Shown: one piece after another, positions 1 to 8,788 of the stretch
Numbering within the stretch: position 1 is the stretch's first letter
How the letters are laid out: every line of letters begins with the position of its first letter
Assembly (NCBI GenBank): GCA_030653365.1
Contig: JAURZL010000011.1
Coordinates: 62,001 to 126,000 of the forward strand
Direction of reading: 5' to 3'
DNA length: 64,000 nucleotides
Source: Anaerolineaceae bacterium
GTDB taxonomy: Bacteria; Chloroflexota; Anaerolineae; Anaerolineales; Anaerolineaceae
Notes under the pieces: generated by a model
Told to the model about the DNA's origin: nothing
What the model saw: only the letters and a program-made list of their open reading frames with translations
Databases searched by the model: none
Program-made: the position numbers and the translations under genes

Positions 1-2590
1 TAACCTGAAAACCCAAAATTTTACCTAAAGCAATAATTGATTCAGTAATGGAGGAATCCTCGGTATTAACTGGTAAGTCTTTGGTCAGCGCTTCAGAGAT
101 TCTAATTGTTTGGATTGGTAATCGTTTTAATTGTTCTAAGGAAGATGGAATTACGCCATAATCTGCAAGACTAAATTTAACTCCAATACTGTATAAATCA
201 AACATAGTTTGGATGGCTATTCCAGAGTTATAGATCTTACTGCTCTCTGCAATTATCAACTGTAACGATTCATTGGGTAAGTTGTTATCAGCCAGAGCGG
301 ATAGAACAATTTCCGCAAAATCTGGTTTTAATAACAATTTAAGAGAGATATTCACAGATATTTGGACTTTATCGAAACCATCGATATGCCATTCTGCAGC
401 TTCCTGACAGGCTTTCCGAAGAGTGAAGATATTGATCGGGATGATCTCACCACTCTCTTCTGCAATTGATTGATAGTGCTGATTTTGAATAAGTCCTTTT
501 GATCGGTGTTTCCAACAAAGTTTTGCTTCTGCGAAGAAAACTTCTTTTTGATCGACTTTATAGATAGGCTGATATTGTAAATAAAATTCATTTTTAATCA
601 AAGCCTGTTTCAATTCGCTTTCAATTTGTATTCTTGACAATGTGAAAGCATAATTGTCTTTATCGAAAATCTCAAATTTTCCTCTTCCATTCGCTTTTGC
701 CTGGAACATCGCTGATTCTGCATCTCTGAGGATCTCGTTTGAATCTTGATACCCCCGTGAAAGTATCACAACACCAGCACTTGTTCCTGGTTGAATTATT
801 TCACCAGAAAAGTTGTAAGGTTTTGTTATTTCTTTATATAATCTTTGGGTTATTTTAATTGTGTCAGGTAATCCATTGATCTCTTCGAGGATTACACCAA
901 ATTTATCATCACTAAACCGAGCAATTGTATCCATTGATCGCAAGCTATATTTCAATCGGCGGGTTATCTCCAATAATAATTCGTCACCTACCGTGATGCT
1001 AAATTTATCATTTATTGTCTTAAAACGATCCAGATCAATATAAAGTACAGCTGATTGATAATCCTCTCGTCGGTGGAGACGACCGAGAGATTGTTCAATG
1101 ATTCCTAAGAAATAGGTTCGATTTGGCAATCCGGTTAAAGGATCGTACATTGCGTCAACCATTAATTTAGTTTCAAAAATTTTTCGATTTGTGATGTTTT
1201 CTATCGTACCAACAAATCTACTTTCAACACCTTCTTCTCCTTTTACAACATATCCACGAGCATATACCCAAATATATGTTTCATTTAAATGTCGTATTCG
1301 ATGTTCGTGCTCAAAATATGTTGTCTTTCCTGAAATGTGGTTACTGATTTCATCCCTAAGTGCTTCAATATCCTCAGGGTGAACACGAGTGAACCATTCT
1401 GTTGGAAGGTTACGAATGGATTCTTCTGTATGACCGATGATCCGTCGCCATACGGGGGAATAATAACAATGATTGGTAATCAGATTCCAATCCCAAATAC
1501 CAATATTACTGCCTTGCAATGCTAGTTCATACCGTTCCCGTTTCTCGTCGAGAAATTTTTCCCTCTCATGCAATTTTTTCTGATTCTGAACGAATTTATT
1601 ATATTCAACAACTAATTCGTCAATTTCACCTTGGTAATTTGCTTCCGGAAGAGGTTCAAACGATATCGTCTCTTCAGAATTAACAGTGTTTATATTTTTT
1701 GTAATTTGTTTTATTGGTTGAATTAATTTCTTATTCAAAAACAAGGAAAATAATAAGAGCAATAAAGAAATAACCAGGATTGTGATAACCAGGGTATTGA
1801 AAAGCAAGTTGTTGTTTGCAATTGCAAAATTGATCGGTGAAACCAGAATTAATTTCCAATTTGAAAGTCCAGAACAAATAATTGCTTGTGAATTACCAGC
1901 ATTGAGTTCACCCTGAGAAGGCAATTGATTAAGATATTCATTAATAGGAAAAACACCATTTGAAGACTGGTTTCCAACCAGTAATTGATTTTGCGGGTTG
2001 ATCAGGTAGTAGCCATATCCAGCTGGTAAATCATCCAATACATCTTTGAAAAAAATGGAAGGTAATCCAGCTACCAATAAAAATTGAGATGAATTTGACT
2101 CTACTAAATGAAAAACAAATACATTTTCACCTTTGGCCTGCCAGATAGGGATATCTTGATTGCTTTCATTCCACCATTCATTGATCCATTCCTCATTGAT
2201 TAAGGCAGTGGTTGATCCAAAATGAACGGATTGTTTATTCCTGAAAAAGAGATCCAGACTGAGAATGGAAGAATATGGATTCTGATCCACCAACGTTGAT
2301 ATGGTTGGTATCATTGTTGGATCCACAATTTGATTAGATACCAACAACTGTTCTACATCACTTGATTCAGCCACCTGAGATAAAAAGCTATTAATGACTT
2401 GAACCTTGGTGTCAATTCTTTCCAATTGATTACACGCTAAGGATTGAATAGGTTCCTGCAGACTTGATTGGAGTGCATTATTATTAATCCAAATAACCGT
2501 GATCGCCAAAACGAATCCAGGTAGTATAGTTATGATCAACAATGTGAGAATGGATTTATGCGTAATGCGTAATTTGGATATGATGTTCAT
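1..2590 (-). CDS. Membrane sensor with PAS and degenerate GGDEF-EAL domains (3' end outside window)
   Basis: Reading the minus strand from an ATG at 2590 gives an open frame of 863 codons that runs off the left edge. Residues 12-35 form a membrane segment. An extracytoplasmic, Cache-like sensor region follows to about residue 262, with a second membrane segment at about 263-288, a HAMP-like linker, a PAS/PAC domain (about 368-480), a GGDEF domain (about 490-650) and an EAL domain from about 660. The GGDEF signature reads SDDKF after TIARF. The EAL motif reads EAKLCW instead of EALLRW, and the DDFG motif reads ADYG. Family knowledge says such changes abolish diguanylate cyclase and phosphodiesterase catalysis, so I infer a c-di-GMP or protein-binding receptor role. 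The start is chosen because the N-terminal membrane helix begins there. Confidence 0.85.
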   Translation of the reverse strand, partial: MNIISKLRITHKSILTLLIITILPGFVLAITVIWINNNALQSSLQEPIQSLACNQLERIDTKVQVINSFLSQVAESSDVEQLLVSNQIVDPTMIPTISTLVDQNPYSSILSLDLFFRNKQSVHFGSTTALINEEWINEWWNESNQDIPIWQAKGENVFVFHLVESNSSQFLLVAGLPSIFFKDVLDDLPAGYGYYLINPQNQLLVGNQSSNGVFPINEYLNQLPSQGELNAGNSQAIICSGLSNWKLILVSPINFAIANNNLLFNTLVITILVISLLLLLFSLFLNKKLIQPIKQITKNINTVNSEETISFEPLPEANYQGEIDELVVEYNKFVQNQKKLHEREKFLDEKRERYELALQGSNIGIWDWNLITNHCYYSPVWRRIIGHTEESIRNLPTEWFTRVHPEDIEALRDEISNHISGKTTYFEHEHRIRHLNETYIWVYARGYVVKGEEGVESRFVGTIENITNRKIFETKLMVDAMYDPLTGLPNRTYFLGIIEQSLGRLHRREDYQSAVLYIDLDRFKTINDKFSITVGDELLLEITRRLKYSLRSMDTIARFSDDKFGVILEEINGLPDTIKITQRLYKEITKPYNFSGEIIQPGTSAGVVILSRGYQDSNEILRDAESAMFQAKANGRGKFEIFDKDNYAFTLSRIQIESELKQALIKNEFYLQYQPIYKVDQKEVFFAEAKLCWKHRSKGLIQNQHYQSIAEESGEIIPINIFTLRKACQEAAEWHIDGFDKVQISVNISLKLLLKPDFAEIVLSALADNNLPNESLQLIIAESSKIYNSGIAIQTMFDLYSIGVKFSLADYGVIPSSLEQLKRLPIQTIRISEALTKDLPVNTEDSSITESIIALGKILGFQV

Positions 2591-2706
2591 TAGACCCCAA
2601 AAATGAAGAATAAAAATACACCGAAATGATGGATATAAAATCAGGAAATTGTAGTTTAGTATAGGTTAATTTAAATAAAATAACAAACTAATTTGGTAAG
2701 AGGATA

Positions 2707-3234
2707 TTATCCTGAAAACTTATTGATTCCAGATATAGATAGTATCTCACCAAAGTAAACGCGATGATAGTCTCTTTGGGGGTATTGAGCAGAGGTTGAT
2801 GATAATTGAAAATGGGTTGGATCCAGATCCTGCCAATAGGATTTTCTACATTCGATGATCAAGTCTGCTTCATCAAATCCTGGAGCGGAAATTTGAACAG
2901 AAGGAATCGGTGTTAACCCTGTCGTCTGATACTTATCAAGATCACGACCGGAACGTGTTCCAATCAAATCCAATGCCTTCCGATATTTTTCAGAAAAAGC
3001 AGAAAGTGTGAAAGAATCAAATTTCTCCATAAATTCAAATGTGTAGCGTTGTGGACGGACAACAATCATGGCAAATGGTTTTTTCCACATTGTTCCAAAG
3101 CCACCCCAACCAACAATCATTGAATTAAATTTTCCTGCATAAAAATCACCACTCGTCAGGAGCAGCCATTGACGATCCCACAAGTCGTGTGGTTTGATTT
3201 GCAAATTATTAAAATCAATCGGTCTACGTGTCAT
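2707..3234 (-). CDS. Flavin reductase-like (FMN-binding split barrel) protein
   Basis: This 175-residue protein resembles the flavoredoxin/DIM6-NTAB flavin reductase family. It has an early W-x3-L-L-T-SGD segment, then N-S-M-I-V-G-WGGFGTMWKKPF, which fits the FMN-binding split barrel strand pattern (family N-x-M-x-x-S/G-W). A VVRPQRYT-type strand and a late Y-x-R-x-YHRVYFGEI segment follow. The frame opens upstream, but ATG 3234 is preceded at four bases by GGAGG, so I place the start there. The family binds FMN non-covalently and reduces flavin or other small substrates. The substrate cannot be read from the sequence. It stands alone between the sensor gene and the dodecin gene. Confidence 0.75.
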   Translation of the reverse strand: MTRRPIDFNNLQIKPHDLWDRQWLLLTSGDFYAGKFNSMIVGWGGFGTMWKKPFAMIVVRPQRYTFEFMEKFDSFTLSAFSEKYRKALDLIGTRSGRDLDKYQTTGLTPIPSVQISAPGFDEADLIIECRKSYWQDLDPTHFQLSSTSAQYPQRDYHRVYFGEILSISGINKFSG

Positions 3235-3402
3235 AATGCCTCCAGGATGGTGCAAAGAAAGTGACAACCTCACTCTACAAGATTGTATCATGAGGATGAA
3301 AATTCCTATATCTATCCTCGTTCTTGGTGAATTTTTTTTTGGTTAATTCAACAGATGCTGCTGTAATTTTAAAACCAGGTAATTCAATTATGTTCTGAAA
3401 CA

Positions 3403-3612
3403 CTAGTTGTCAACAGTAAATCCGACTTTTATTGTTACCTGCCAGTAAGCCACCTGGTTGTTTTCAATTTGACCACGGGTTTCCACCACCTCAAACCAAC
3501 GCAGATTTTTCAAAGTTTCTCCGGCTTGAGCAATAGCATTTTGGATTGCATCTTCAATGCTGACTTTTGAAGATCCTACCAATTCAATTTTTTTATATAC
3601 ATGTTCTGACAT
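3403..3612 (-). CDS. Dodecin family flavin-storage protein
   Basis: The 69-residue product has the length and pattern of dodecin: a [11 protein letters not shown] start, a [13 protein letters not shown] helix, the [13 protein letters not shown] strand and a final [12 protein letters not shown] strand. Dodecins form hollow dodecamers that bind pairs of flavins in the cytoplasm, stacked on the conserved Trp of the LRWFEV strand, which is present here. The ATG at 3612 is chosen over the upstream in-frame start because GAGGAG lies seven bases before it. Its neighbours are a flavin reductase-like gene and a cupin gene on the same strand, so a shared flavin-related role is possible but not shown. 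Confidence 0.85.
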   Translation of the reverse strand: MSEHVYKKIELVGSSKVSIEDAIQNAIAQAGETLKNLRWFEVVETRGQIENNQVAYWQVTIKVGFTVDN

Positions 3613-3663
3613 TAAATTCTCCTCATCCTGCAATCAAATTTTCTGAGTTTATAGTGACAGATT

Positions 3664-3987
3664 TTATGACCGGATCATGACTAATAACATTTTTACGGGA
3701 GAAATAGCCTGTAATTCATGTGGTTGATTAGCAGGCATGATGATCAGATCACCAGCATTTAGCAGATATGGTTGTCCTGCAATGATTACATTCAATTCAC
3801 CTTCTAATAAATGGACGCTGGCATCATACGGTGCAGTATGTTCACTCAACCCCTCGTTCTGATCAAAAGCGAACAACGTGACTGTTCCTGTATTTTGATT
3901 CACGAGGGTTCTACTTACCACTGCGCCGGCCTGGATTTGCAATAAATCGGTTAGATGTAATACTTCGGATTTTAGTTGATCTGTCAT
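3664..3987 (-). CDS. Small single-domain cupin protein
   Basis: This 107-residue protein is a single cupin_2-type beta barrel. The first cupin motif is seen at residues 49-64, with SEHTAPYDASVHLLEGE, and the second towards the end as AGDLIIMPANQPHEL. The usual metal ligands of motif 1 (His-x-His) are reduced to one His in EHTAPYD, while the motif 1 Glu and the motif 2 His (PHEL) are present. Metal binding may therefore be altered. Small cupins of this type act as sensors, isomerases or dioxygenases, and the substrate is not predictable. A short gap to the dodecin gene on the same strand suggests co-transcription. Confidence 0.8.
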   Translation of the reverse strand: MTDQLKSEVLHLTDLLQIQAGAVVSRTLVNQNTGTVTLFAFDQNEGLSEHTAPYDASVHLLEGELNVIIAGQPYLLNAGDLIIMPANQPHELQAISPVKMLLVMIRS

Positions 3988-4130
3988 ACTATCCTCTTTT
4001 TTCTTTTAGTATAGCCGATTTTAATAAACGGCTGAAGAAAATTTACATCCTTCCTAAAAGGGTCTACATTGTGTTTTTCCTTCCATAAGAAAGTCTGTTA
4101 GAATCTATCACACAAGGAATTTATGTATTT

Positions 4131-5300
4131 ATGATGATTAATAAATTTTTAAAGTATTTAATTCTGCTGATGATAATCATTCTATTTGCTGGTTTTCAGA
4201 CTGAAACTGTACTGGCAGCTGATCAGGAATCATACAGCGGTGAGCCATTATGTTTACCAGGTGCATACCCATTTGAACAATTAGATTGCCTGGCGATGGG
4301 TCCATCAGAATTCTTAACAAGTATGGCTGAAAAAGGAATTCGAGTACCATTTCAACCTCTGCCAGCTTATCAACCGGATAACAGTTATACCCTCGCCCCA
4401 GTGCCATACCTGACGGTTGGAGAAAATTCTTTTCCATTGTATGCCAGTTTGGATGACGCGATTGGTCGAAGCCCCACTCGTTATTTAGAAGCCGGTTTTA
4501 AGTATCTGGCAGTATCAGAACGGGTTGATAGGGAAGATGGTGTCTACTATCGATTAATGAATGGTCTCTGGGTGGAAGCAGGCGAAGCAAATACCGAGTG
4601 CTGTATTCGTTCTGGTCGTTTTCAAGGTTTGATGTTTTATCAAAATCCTGTAAATTCATTTGGCTGGATTTTGGATCAGGCAGATGTTATGAAATCACCT
4701 GGTCGCACATCGGAAATCACAGGAAAAACACTTTACCGGGAAAATATTGTTCAGATTTATGACATCGTCAACGCAGATGGCACTGATTGGTATATGATTG
4801 GGATTGATGAATGGGTAGAACGAAGAAAAATCAGACAGTTTGTTATCAATCCAATTCCACCTGATGGGGTAGACAATAATCGTTGGATCGAAATTAACTT
4901 GTATGAACAAACGTTGGGCATCTATGATAATGGAAAGTTAGTTTTTGCTGCATTAATTGCAACCGGAATGGATCCATTTTTCACCCGCCCTGGTCTCTTT
5001 CAGATTTATGAAAAACTGGAACGAACCAATATGAGTGGTTCATTTGAAATAGATCGGTCGGATTATTACTATCTGGAAGATGTACCCTGGACCTTATATT
5101 ATGATGAAGCAAGAGCTATTCACGGTGCTTATTGGCGCACTTACTTTGGGTATCCACAATCACATGGTTGTGTAAACCTTTCCCTGGGTGATTCGCGTGT
5201 GGTTTTTGATTGGGCTAACGTCGGAGATTGGGTCTACGTTTGGGATCCTTCAGGCGAAACACCTGTCGATGAAAGTCTTTACACTGCCGGTGGCGCATAA
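4131..5300 (+). CDS. Secreted L,D-transpeptidase (YkuD domain)
   Basis: The 389-residue protein begins with a basic N-terminus and a hydrophobic signal segment ending near AGFQTETVLA (about residues 5-29). A long N-terminal region follows, with SH3-like strand patterns. The C-terminal YkuD catalytic domain (about 245-375) carries the conserved IHGAYW...SHGCVNLS motif with the nucleophilic Cys at residue 347. L,D-transpeptidases form 3-3 peptidoglycan crosslinks or attach proteins to the wall outside the membrane. The second ATG at 4134 is an equally possible start. A strong hairpin terminator follows the stop codon. Presence of a peptidoglycan-active enzyme fits a walled organism. Confidence 0.88.
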   Translation: MMINKFLKYLILLMIIILFAGFQTETVLAADQESYSGEPLCLPGAYPFEQLDCLAMGPSEFLTSMAEKGIRVPFQPLPAYQPDNSYTLAPVPYLTVGENSFPLYASLDDAIGRSPTRYLEAGFKYLAVSERVDREDGVYYRLMNGLWVEAGEANTECCIRSGRFQGLMFYQNPVNSFGWILDQADVMKSPGRTSEITGKTLYRENIVQIYDIVNADGTDWYMIGIDEWVERRKIRQFVINPIPPDGVDNNRWIEINLYEQTLGIYDNGKLVFAALIATGMDPFFTRPGLFQIYEKLERTNMSGSFEIDRSDYYYLEDVPWTLYYDEARAIHGAYWRTYFGYPQSHGCVNLSLGDSRVVFDWANVGDWVYVWDPSGETPVDESLYTAGGA

Positions 5301-5326
5301 CACATAATATAATAAATTAAATTAAA

Positions 5327-5366
5327 AACGCCCCAAAATTTCGATTGAGATTGGGGCGTTATTTTT
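5327..5366 (+). terminator. Rho-independent terminator after the L,D-transpeptidase gene
   Basis: A perfect 10-bp stem, aacgccccaa (5327-5336) with ttggggcgtt (5351-5360), closes a 14-base loop and is followed by ATTTTT. It lies 26 bases after the stop at 5300. The converging gene on the other strand ends at 5382, so the hairpin could serve both directions. Confidence 0.85.
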
Positions 5367-5381
5367 AGAAATAAAAAAATC

Positions 5382-5756
5382 TTAGATGAAAGCTGGTGCC
5401 AGTTTAATCAATTGACTGAACTCATTCAAGAGGTCATCAAAATCTTCAATATTGAATTCATTCATGAAATTGTTTCCGGCAACGATTGCTACAATACAGC
5501 AACAACATATTACTGCGACAACAATGGCAATGATAATCCAAAGAGTCTTGTTATTTTTCTTTTTTGGTGGTTCGATAACTTGTCCGTAACTGGGAACTTC
5601 CGTAGGTCGGGGAGGTTCTGAATATACTGGAGGGGTTTCAAATTTTGGTGCATCCTGAAAGCCTGAGCTTTGCGGTTCTTGTTTTGGAGTTTGATTAAAA
5701 CGGTCCGAATCGCCCGGATCTGGTGCACGAATTGTCATATCATCATTTTGTCCCAT
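5382..5756 (-). CDS. Small single-pass membrane protein with proline-rich N-terminus
   Basis: The 124-residue product has a hydrophilic, proline- and glutamine-rich N-terminal half (residues 1-65) and a KKKNNK stop-transfer-like stretch. One membrane segment (about 72-93) contains four consecutive cysteines in ICCCC. A short acidic tail, NEFNIEDFDDLLNEF, follows. Such small proteins with a proline-rich arm and a Cys-rich membrane helix are common in Chloroflexota genomes but have no assigned function that I know. I do not recognise a domain. The start ATG is preceded by AAGGAG, which supports translation. Confidence 0.65.
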   Translation of the reverse strand: MGQNDDMTIRAPDPGDSDRFNQTPKQEPQSSGFQDAPKFETPPVYSEPPRPTEVPSYGQVIEPPKKKNNKTLWIIIAIVVAVICCCCIVAIVAGNNFMNEFNIEDFDDLLNEFSQLIKLAPAFI

Positions 5757-5821
5757 AGTTCTCCTTTACTGAATAATTGCTAAGATTGGATAGGTTAAGT
5801 ATACAGAAAAATTACGAAAGT

Positions 5822-6388
5822 TCAAATTCTATCCTGATACGATTTCTTGCTTTGTCGGCTGGAAATAATCCACGCAATTATGATGATCACAAAGACTACA
5901 ACCAGGATGGGAATTAACACTGAAAGTACAGAAACAATCGTCGAGACAACATCTTCTAAAATACTTACAGGCACATTTCCTGCGCCGGCAGTAGTTGCAG
6001 TAACAGCAGGTCGAATCATAGCGCTTTTCACAACATGGACGCCGCCAGCAACAAACAGACCACAGGCAAGAGAGAGTATGGGTGAGACCTCAGTGAGTAC
6101 ATTAGCACTGGCTGCAAATACGATTGCTCCTGCGGCTGGGCGGATGAAAGATTGGATAATATCATTGATGTGGTTCACTGCGGGGAACTTATCAGCGAAG
6201 AATTCCACAAGCGAGAGTACGATCAATAAGCCGATGATCCACCAGCTTGAGAGTGCATCCCAGGGTTGTTGCAGCTTTAATAAATTGGTAAATCTTGCCA
6301 ATAGAGCAACAACCAGCAAAGGAATGTACGCGTTTAATCCAGCACTGGCTGAAAGTCCAAAAGCAGAAAATATTCCTAAAATGTCCAT
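5822..6388 (-). CDS. DUF4126 family membrane protein
   Basis: The 188-residue protein fits the DUF4126 family: an N-terminal GLSASAGLNAYIPLLVVALLAR helix, the VEFFADKFPAVNHINDIIQ segment, glycine-rich membrane helices and a C-terminal membrane helix before a basic tail. The family is uncharacterised. The frame opens upstream inside the previous gene, but ATG 6388 is preceded by AGGAGAATT, so the start is placed there. It begins seven bases after the DUF2085 gene ends, which implies one operon. Confidence 0.8.
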   Translation of the reverse strand: MDILGIFSAFGLSASAGLNAYIPLLVVALLARFTNLLKLQQPWDALSSWWIIGLLIVLSLVEFFADKFPAVNHINDIIQSFIRPAAGAIVFAASANVLTEVSPILSLACGLFVAGGVHVVKSAMIRPAVTATTAGAGNVPVSILEDVVSTIVSVLSVLIPILVVVFVIIIIAWIISSRQSKKSYQDRI

Positions 6389-6395
6389 AATTCTC

Positions 6396-7205
6396 CTATA
6401 AGTCGAAACCACCCCAGGTGCGTGTAAAAGCAAATCGCACCAGATCAATGATAAAAGTCTGGGTGATTGCAATGCTAAAGCCGGCCAATAAAGGAGCCCA
6501 AACTGAACGCCAGGTGGTGAAATGGTTATCTTTCTTTATAATCATAACGACAAGCAGTGAATAACACATTCCTAAAACCACCAGGACTGCCAGACCAGAT
6601 AATATTGCCAGTGGATATAATACCAGGGGGTTTTCAGATAAAATTGCCAGGTCCAGCAGGATAGCGAGACCTATTAATCCGAAAAATTGTTTCCAATCTC
6701 CCAAAGCGGATTCGTCCACCCAGTCGCGCCAGACTGTCTGATTAAAGATGGGAAAAATAATCGCCGCCATACCCAATCCCAATCCCGTACCGGTTACTAA
6801 CCTTAACCAATTTTGAGATGGATAAACGGATGGAATCATCGGAATGAAATTTAGATATGAATTGACACCATCAATGATAAAAAATAAACCAAGCAATCCC
6901 AGTGGAATCAGAATTTTTGTGGGTGGAAATTTTCCTCGCCGCCCCCAAAGTGATTGGTAGAATAAACCCAGTAATGCGCCTAGTTGCATTCCGGAACAAC
7001 GGGCACAAAGGGGTAAAGCTCGTTCTCCAAGATGAAAAGATCGTTCATCGATCCGATGACAGACTGCATAACCAACTGCATCCATTTTCCCAAGAAGTCC
7101 CGGAGGAGCAAAATCAAGCCAGAAGTAAGTTATAACTGCTGCGAATAAAACCAGGAAACCTTTAATCAGAATTCCTTTGGAAATTTTCAAATCACGTATT
7201 TTCAT
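6396..7205 (-). CDS. DUF2085 family membrane protein
   Basis: This 269-residue polytopic membrane protein carries the DUF2085 signature: CHRIDERSFHLGERALPLCARCSGMQLG at about residues 49-76. Its Cys/His cluster (CH...C-x2-C) could bind metal or a redox cofactor. Seven or so hydrophobic segments follow. Function is unknown for the family. The gene lies directly upstream of the DUF4126 gene on the same strand, and both encode membrane proteins of unknown role, so a joint role is an inference from spacing only. No clear Shine-Dalgarno is visible before ATG 7205. Confidence 0.8.
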   Translation of the reverse strand: MKIRDLKISKGILIKGFLVLFAAVITYFWLDFAPPGLLGKMDAVGYAVCHRIDERSFHLGERALPLCARCSGMQLGALLGLFYQSLWGRRGKFPPTKILIPLGLLGLFFIIDGVNSYLNFIPMIPSVYPSQNWLRLVTGTGLGLGMAAIIFPIFNQTVWRDWVDESALGDWKQFFGLIGLAILLDLAILSENPLVLYPLAILSGLAVLVVLGMCYSLLVVMIIKKDNHFTTWRSVWAPLLAGFSIAITQTFIIDLVRFAFTRTWGGFDL

Positions 7206-7360
7206 GGATATGATTATAAGATCATCAAGGTTGCATTACAAGGAAATGATGACGTCTACGAACTGATTTATCCCTATACTGATAGGTGTTGGCAAATTCT
7301 TCAACTTAGAGTATGATTTTTCTTTGGTATTAATATATTAAATGAATGTTGGAGTAATTT

Positions 7361-8569
7361 ATGAAGAAATTATTAATCTCGATCATCTTCTTAGTTCTAC
7401 TAAGTCTGATAGTTGCCTGTCAAGCTTCAGTTTCACCGACAGAGGTTACTAATACATCCCTTCCCGCAACTCCAACTGCTTTACAACCTGAACCTGCAAC
7501 ACCAACCCCAACATTAACAGCAACACCAATGCCTCCAACTGCTACACCTACTCCAGCGTATCCATTGGAGGGTTATGGACCAACGGATTTTCCAAATGAA
7601 GTAAATCCATTAACAGGTTTGGAATTGGATGATCCTGAAATTCTGGATCGGCGTCCTGTAATCATTAAGATCCAAAATTTGCCTCGTGCTGATCGTCCGC
7701 ATTGGGGTCTCTCGAATGCAGATATCATCTATGAATACTACACTGAATTAGGAACCACTCGATTTGCTGCTGTTTTTTATGGTCAGGATGCTGAGAAGGT
7801 TGCTCCTATTCGTTCTGCTCGTTTATTTGATTTCAATGTCGTCCGAGCTTATAAGGGAATGTTTATTTTTGGCAGTGCATACGAAAAGACGTATTTTCGT
7901 TTGGTCAATTCTGAATTTGCAAACCGGTTGATGATTGAAAGCTCAAATACGGCAGGTGTTATCTATCGATTTGATCCGAGCAATTATGAAGGTGCAGATA
8001 CCAGTAAGGTAAACGACTATACTCAAAGGATGAATATAGATAACTCTCGCCAAAATCTGGATGGGATGTTATTTAAAATGCAGCCACCAGCGGGCGGGGA
8101 AGAATCAGATTCGATTTTTGTGAGATTTTCCAGTGCTGTATATAATCGCTGGGATTACATACCGGATTCACAAAGCTATCATCGCTTTTCAGATACTAAA
8201 AATTCATCCGGACCAGACGATGAAGCTTATGAAAAGTTAATTGACCGGGCAAATGAAAGACCAATTGATGCTGCAAATGTCGTAGTTATATTTGTTCGCC
8301 ATGTTGATATCGATGAAAGACCTACTGTGGAAGTGTTGGATGTAAGTTTGCTTGGCACTGGCAAAGCATATGTTGCTCGTGATGGAAAAGTTTATGAAGT
8401 CACCTGGTCTCGGCCGACGGAAGAATCTGTATTAACCTTTCTGAATGCAGACGGGTCGGTATTCCCGCTTAAACCTGGTCAAACCTGGATGGAAATATTG
8501 ACATTAAATAGTACTGTAGTAAAACAAGATGATGGGAATTACCGCTTTACGCTGGTTTCAGAGTGGTAG
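7361..8569 (+). CDS. DUF3048 domain lipoprotein
   Basis: The 402-residue product starts with a lipoprotein signal (hydrophobic LISIIFLVLLSLIV followed by the lipobox VAC, Cys at residue 20). A Thr/Pro-rich spacer (about 25-70) leads to the DUF3048 domain, seen as NPLTGLELDD, RRPVIIKIQN and the SNADIIYEYY...VAPIRSAR block. DUF3048 proteins (YerB-like) are surface lipoproteins of unknown activity. A GGAG ribosome site precedes ATG 7361. The spacer presumably holds the domain away from the membrane across the wall. No partner gene is adjacent. Confidence 0.85.
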   Translation: MKKLLISIIFLVLLSLIVACQASVSPTEVTNTSLPATPTALQPEPATPTPTLTATPMPPTATPTPAYPLEGYGPTDFPNEVNPLTGLELDDPEILDRRPVIIKIQNLPRADRPHWGLSNADIIYEYYTELGTTRFAAVFYGQDAEKVAPIRSARLFDFNVVRAYKGMFIFGSAYEKTYFRLVNSEFANRLMIESSNTAGVIYRFDPSNYEGADTSKVNDYTQRMNIDNSRQNLDGMLFKMQPPAGGEESDSIFVRFSSAVYNRWDYIPDSQSYHRFSDTKNSSGPDDEAYEKLIDRANERPIDAANVVVIFVRHVDIDERPTVEVLDVSLLGTGKAYVARDGKVYEVTWSRPTEESVLTFLNADGSVFPLKPGQTWMEILTLNSTVVKQDDGNYRFTLVSEW

Positions 8570-8593
8570 AGATCTACAAGGATTTGATTGTAT

Positions 8594-8621
8594 TTGACAT
8601 TTTTGGAAAATATGACATAAT
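8594..8621 (+). promoter_or_regulatory. Strong sigma-70-like promoter of an orphan short transcript
   Basis: A perfect -35 TTGACA (8594-8599) is separated by 16 bases from CATAAT (8616-8621), a five-of-six match to the -10 consensus. Transcription would begin near 8628. It lies just after the DUF3048 gene and drives only the short structured region described next. Confidence 0.7.
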
Positions 8622-8679
8622 AATAAAGTGATCTTTGATCACATTCATTTGCCATCTTTTGAAAGAGGAGGTGATGTCA

Positions 8680-8733
8680 ATGACTGATAGTAGTCAACGT
8701 AAGGCTGTGGCACACCTCCTGATCATTCGATAG
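8680..8733 (+). CDS. 17-residue leader-like peptide ORF
   Basis: ATG 8680 is preceded by GAGGAGG at an ideal distance and opens a 17-codon frame, MTDSSQRKAVAHLLIIR, ending with TAG at 8733. An in-frame ATG at 8674 is closer to the SD. The codons of the second half form the anti-Shine-Dalgarno and one arm of the GCTGTGGCAC hairpin, so translation of the peptide would disrupt these pairings. Such coupling is typical of leader peptides, but no regulated gene lies downstream on this strand. Whether it is translated is inferred from the ribosome site alone. Confidence 0.45.
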   Translation: MTDSSQRKAVAHLLIIR

Positions 8734-8756
8734 GAACGTGCCACAGCAACCAAAAT

Positions 8757-8788
8757 AAGAACCGCCTCCTCTTTCGCAGGCGGTTCTT
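8757..8788 (+). terminator. Terminator-like hairpin of the orphan transcript
   Basis: An 11-bp perfect stem, AAGAACCGCCT (8757-8767) with AGGCGGTTCTT (8778-8788), closes a 10-base loop. There is no long U-tract after it, only the TTCTT of the stem itself, so termination may be weak or this may be an RNA-stabilising 3' hairpin. Its 5' arm and loop can instead pair with 8661-8671. Confidence 0.6.

Noticed and set aside
352-591. 79-residue minus-strand open frame
   Set aside because: It lies inside the GGDEF-EAL gene in another frame and has no domain or ribosome site.
5847-6401. 184-residue plus-strand open frame
   Set aside because: It is the shadow of the DUF4126 membrane protein, with no signal or domain of its own.
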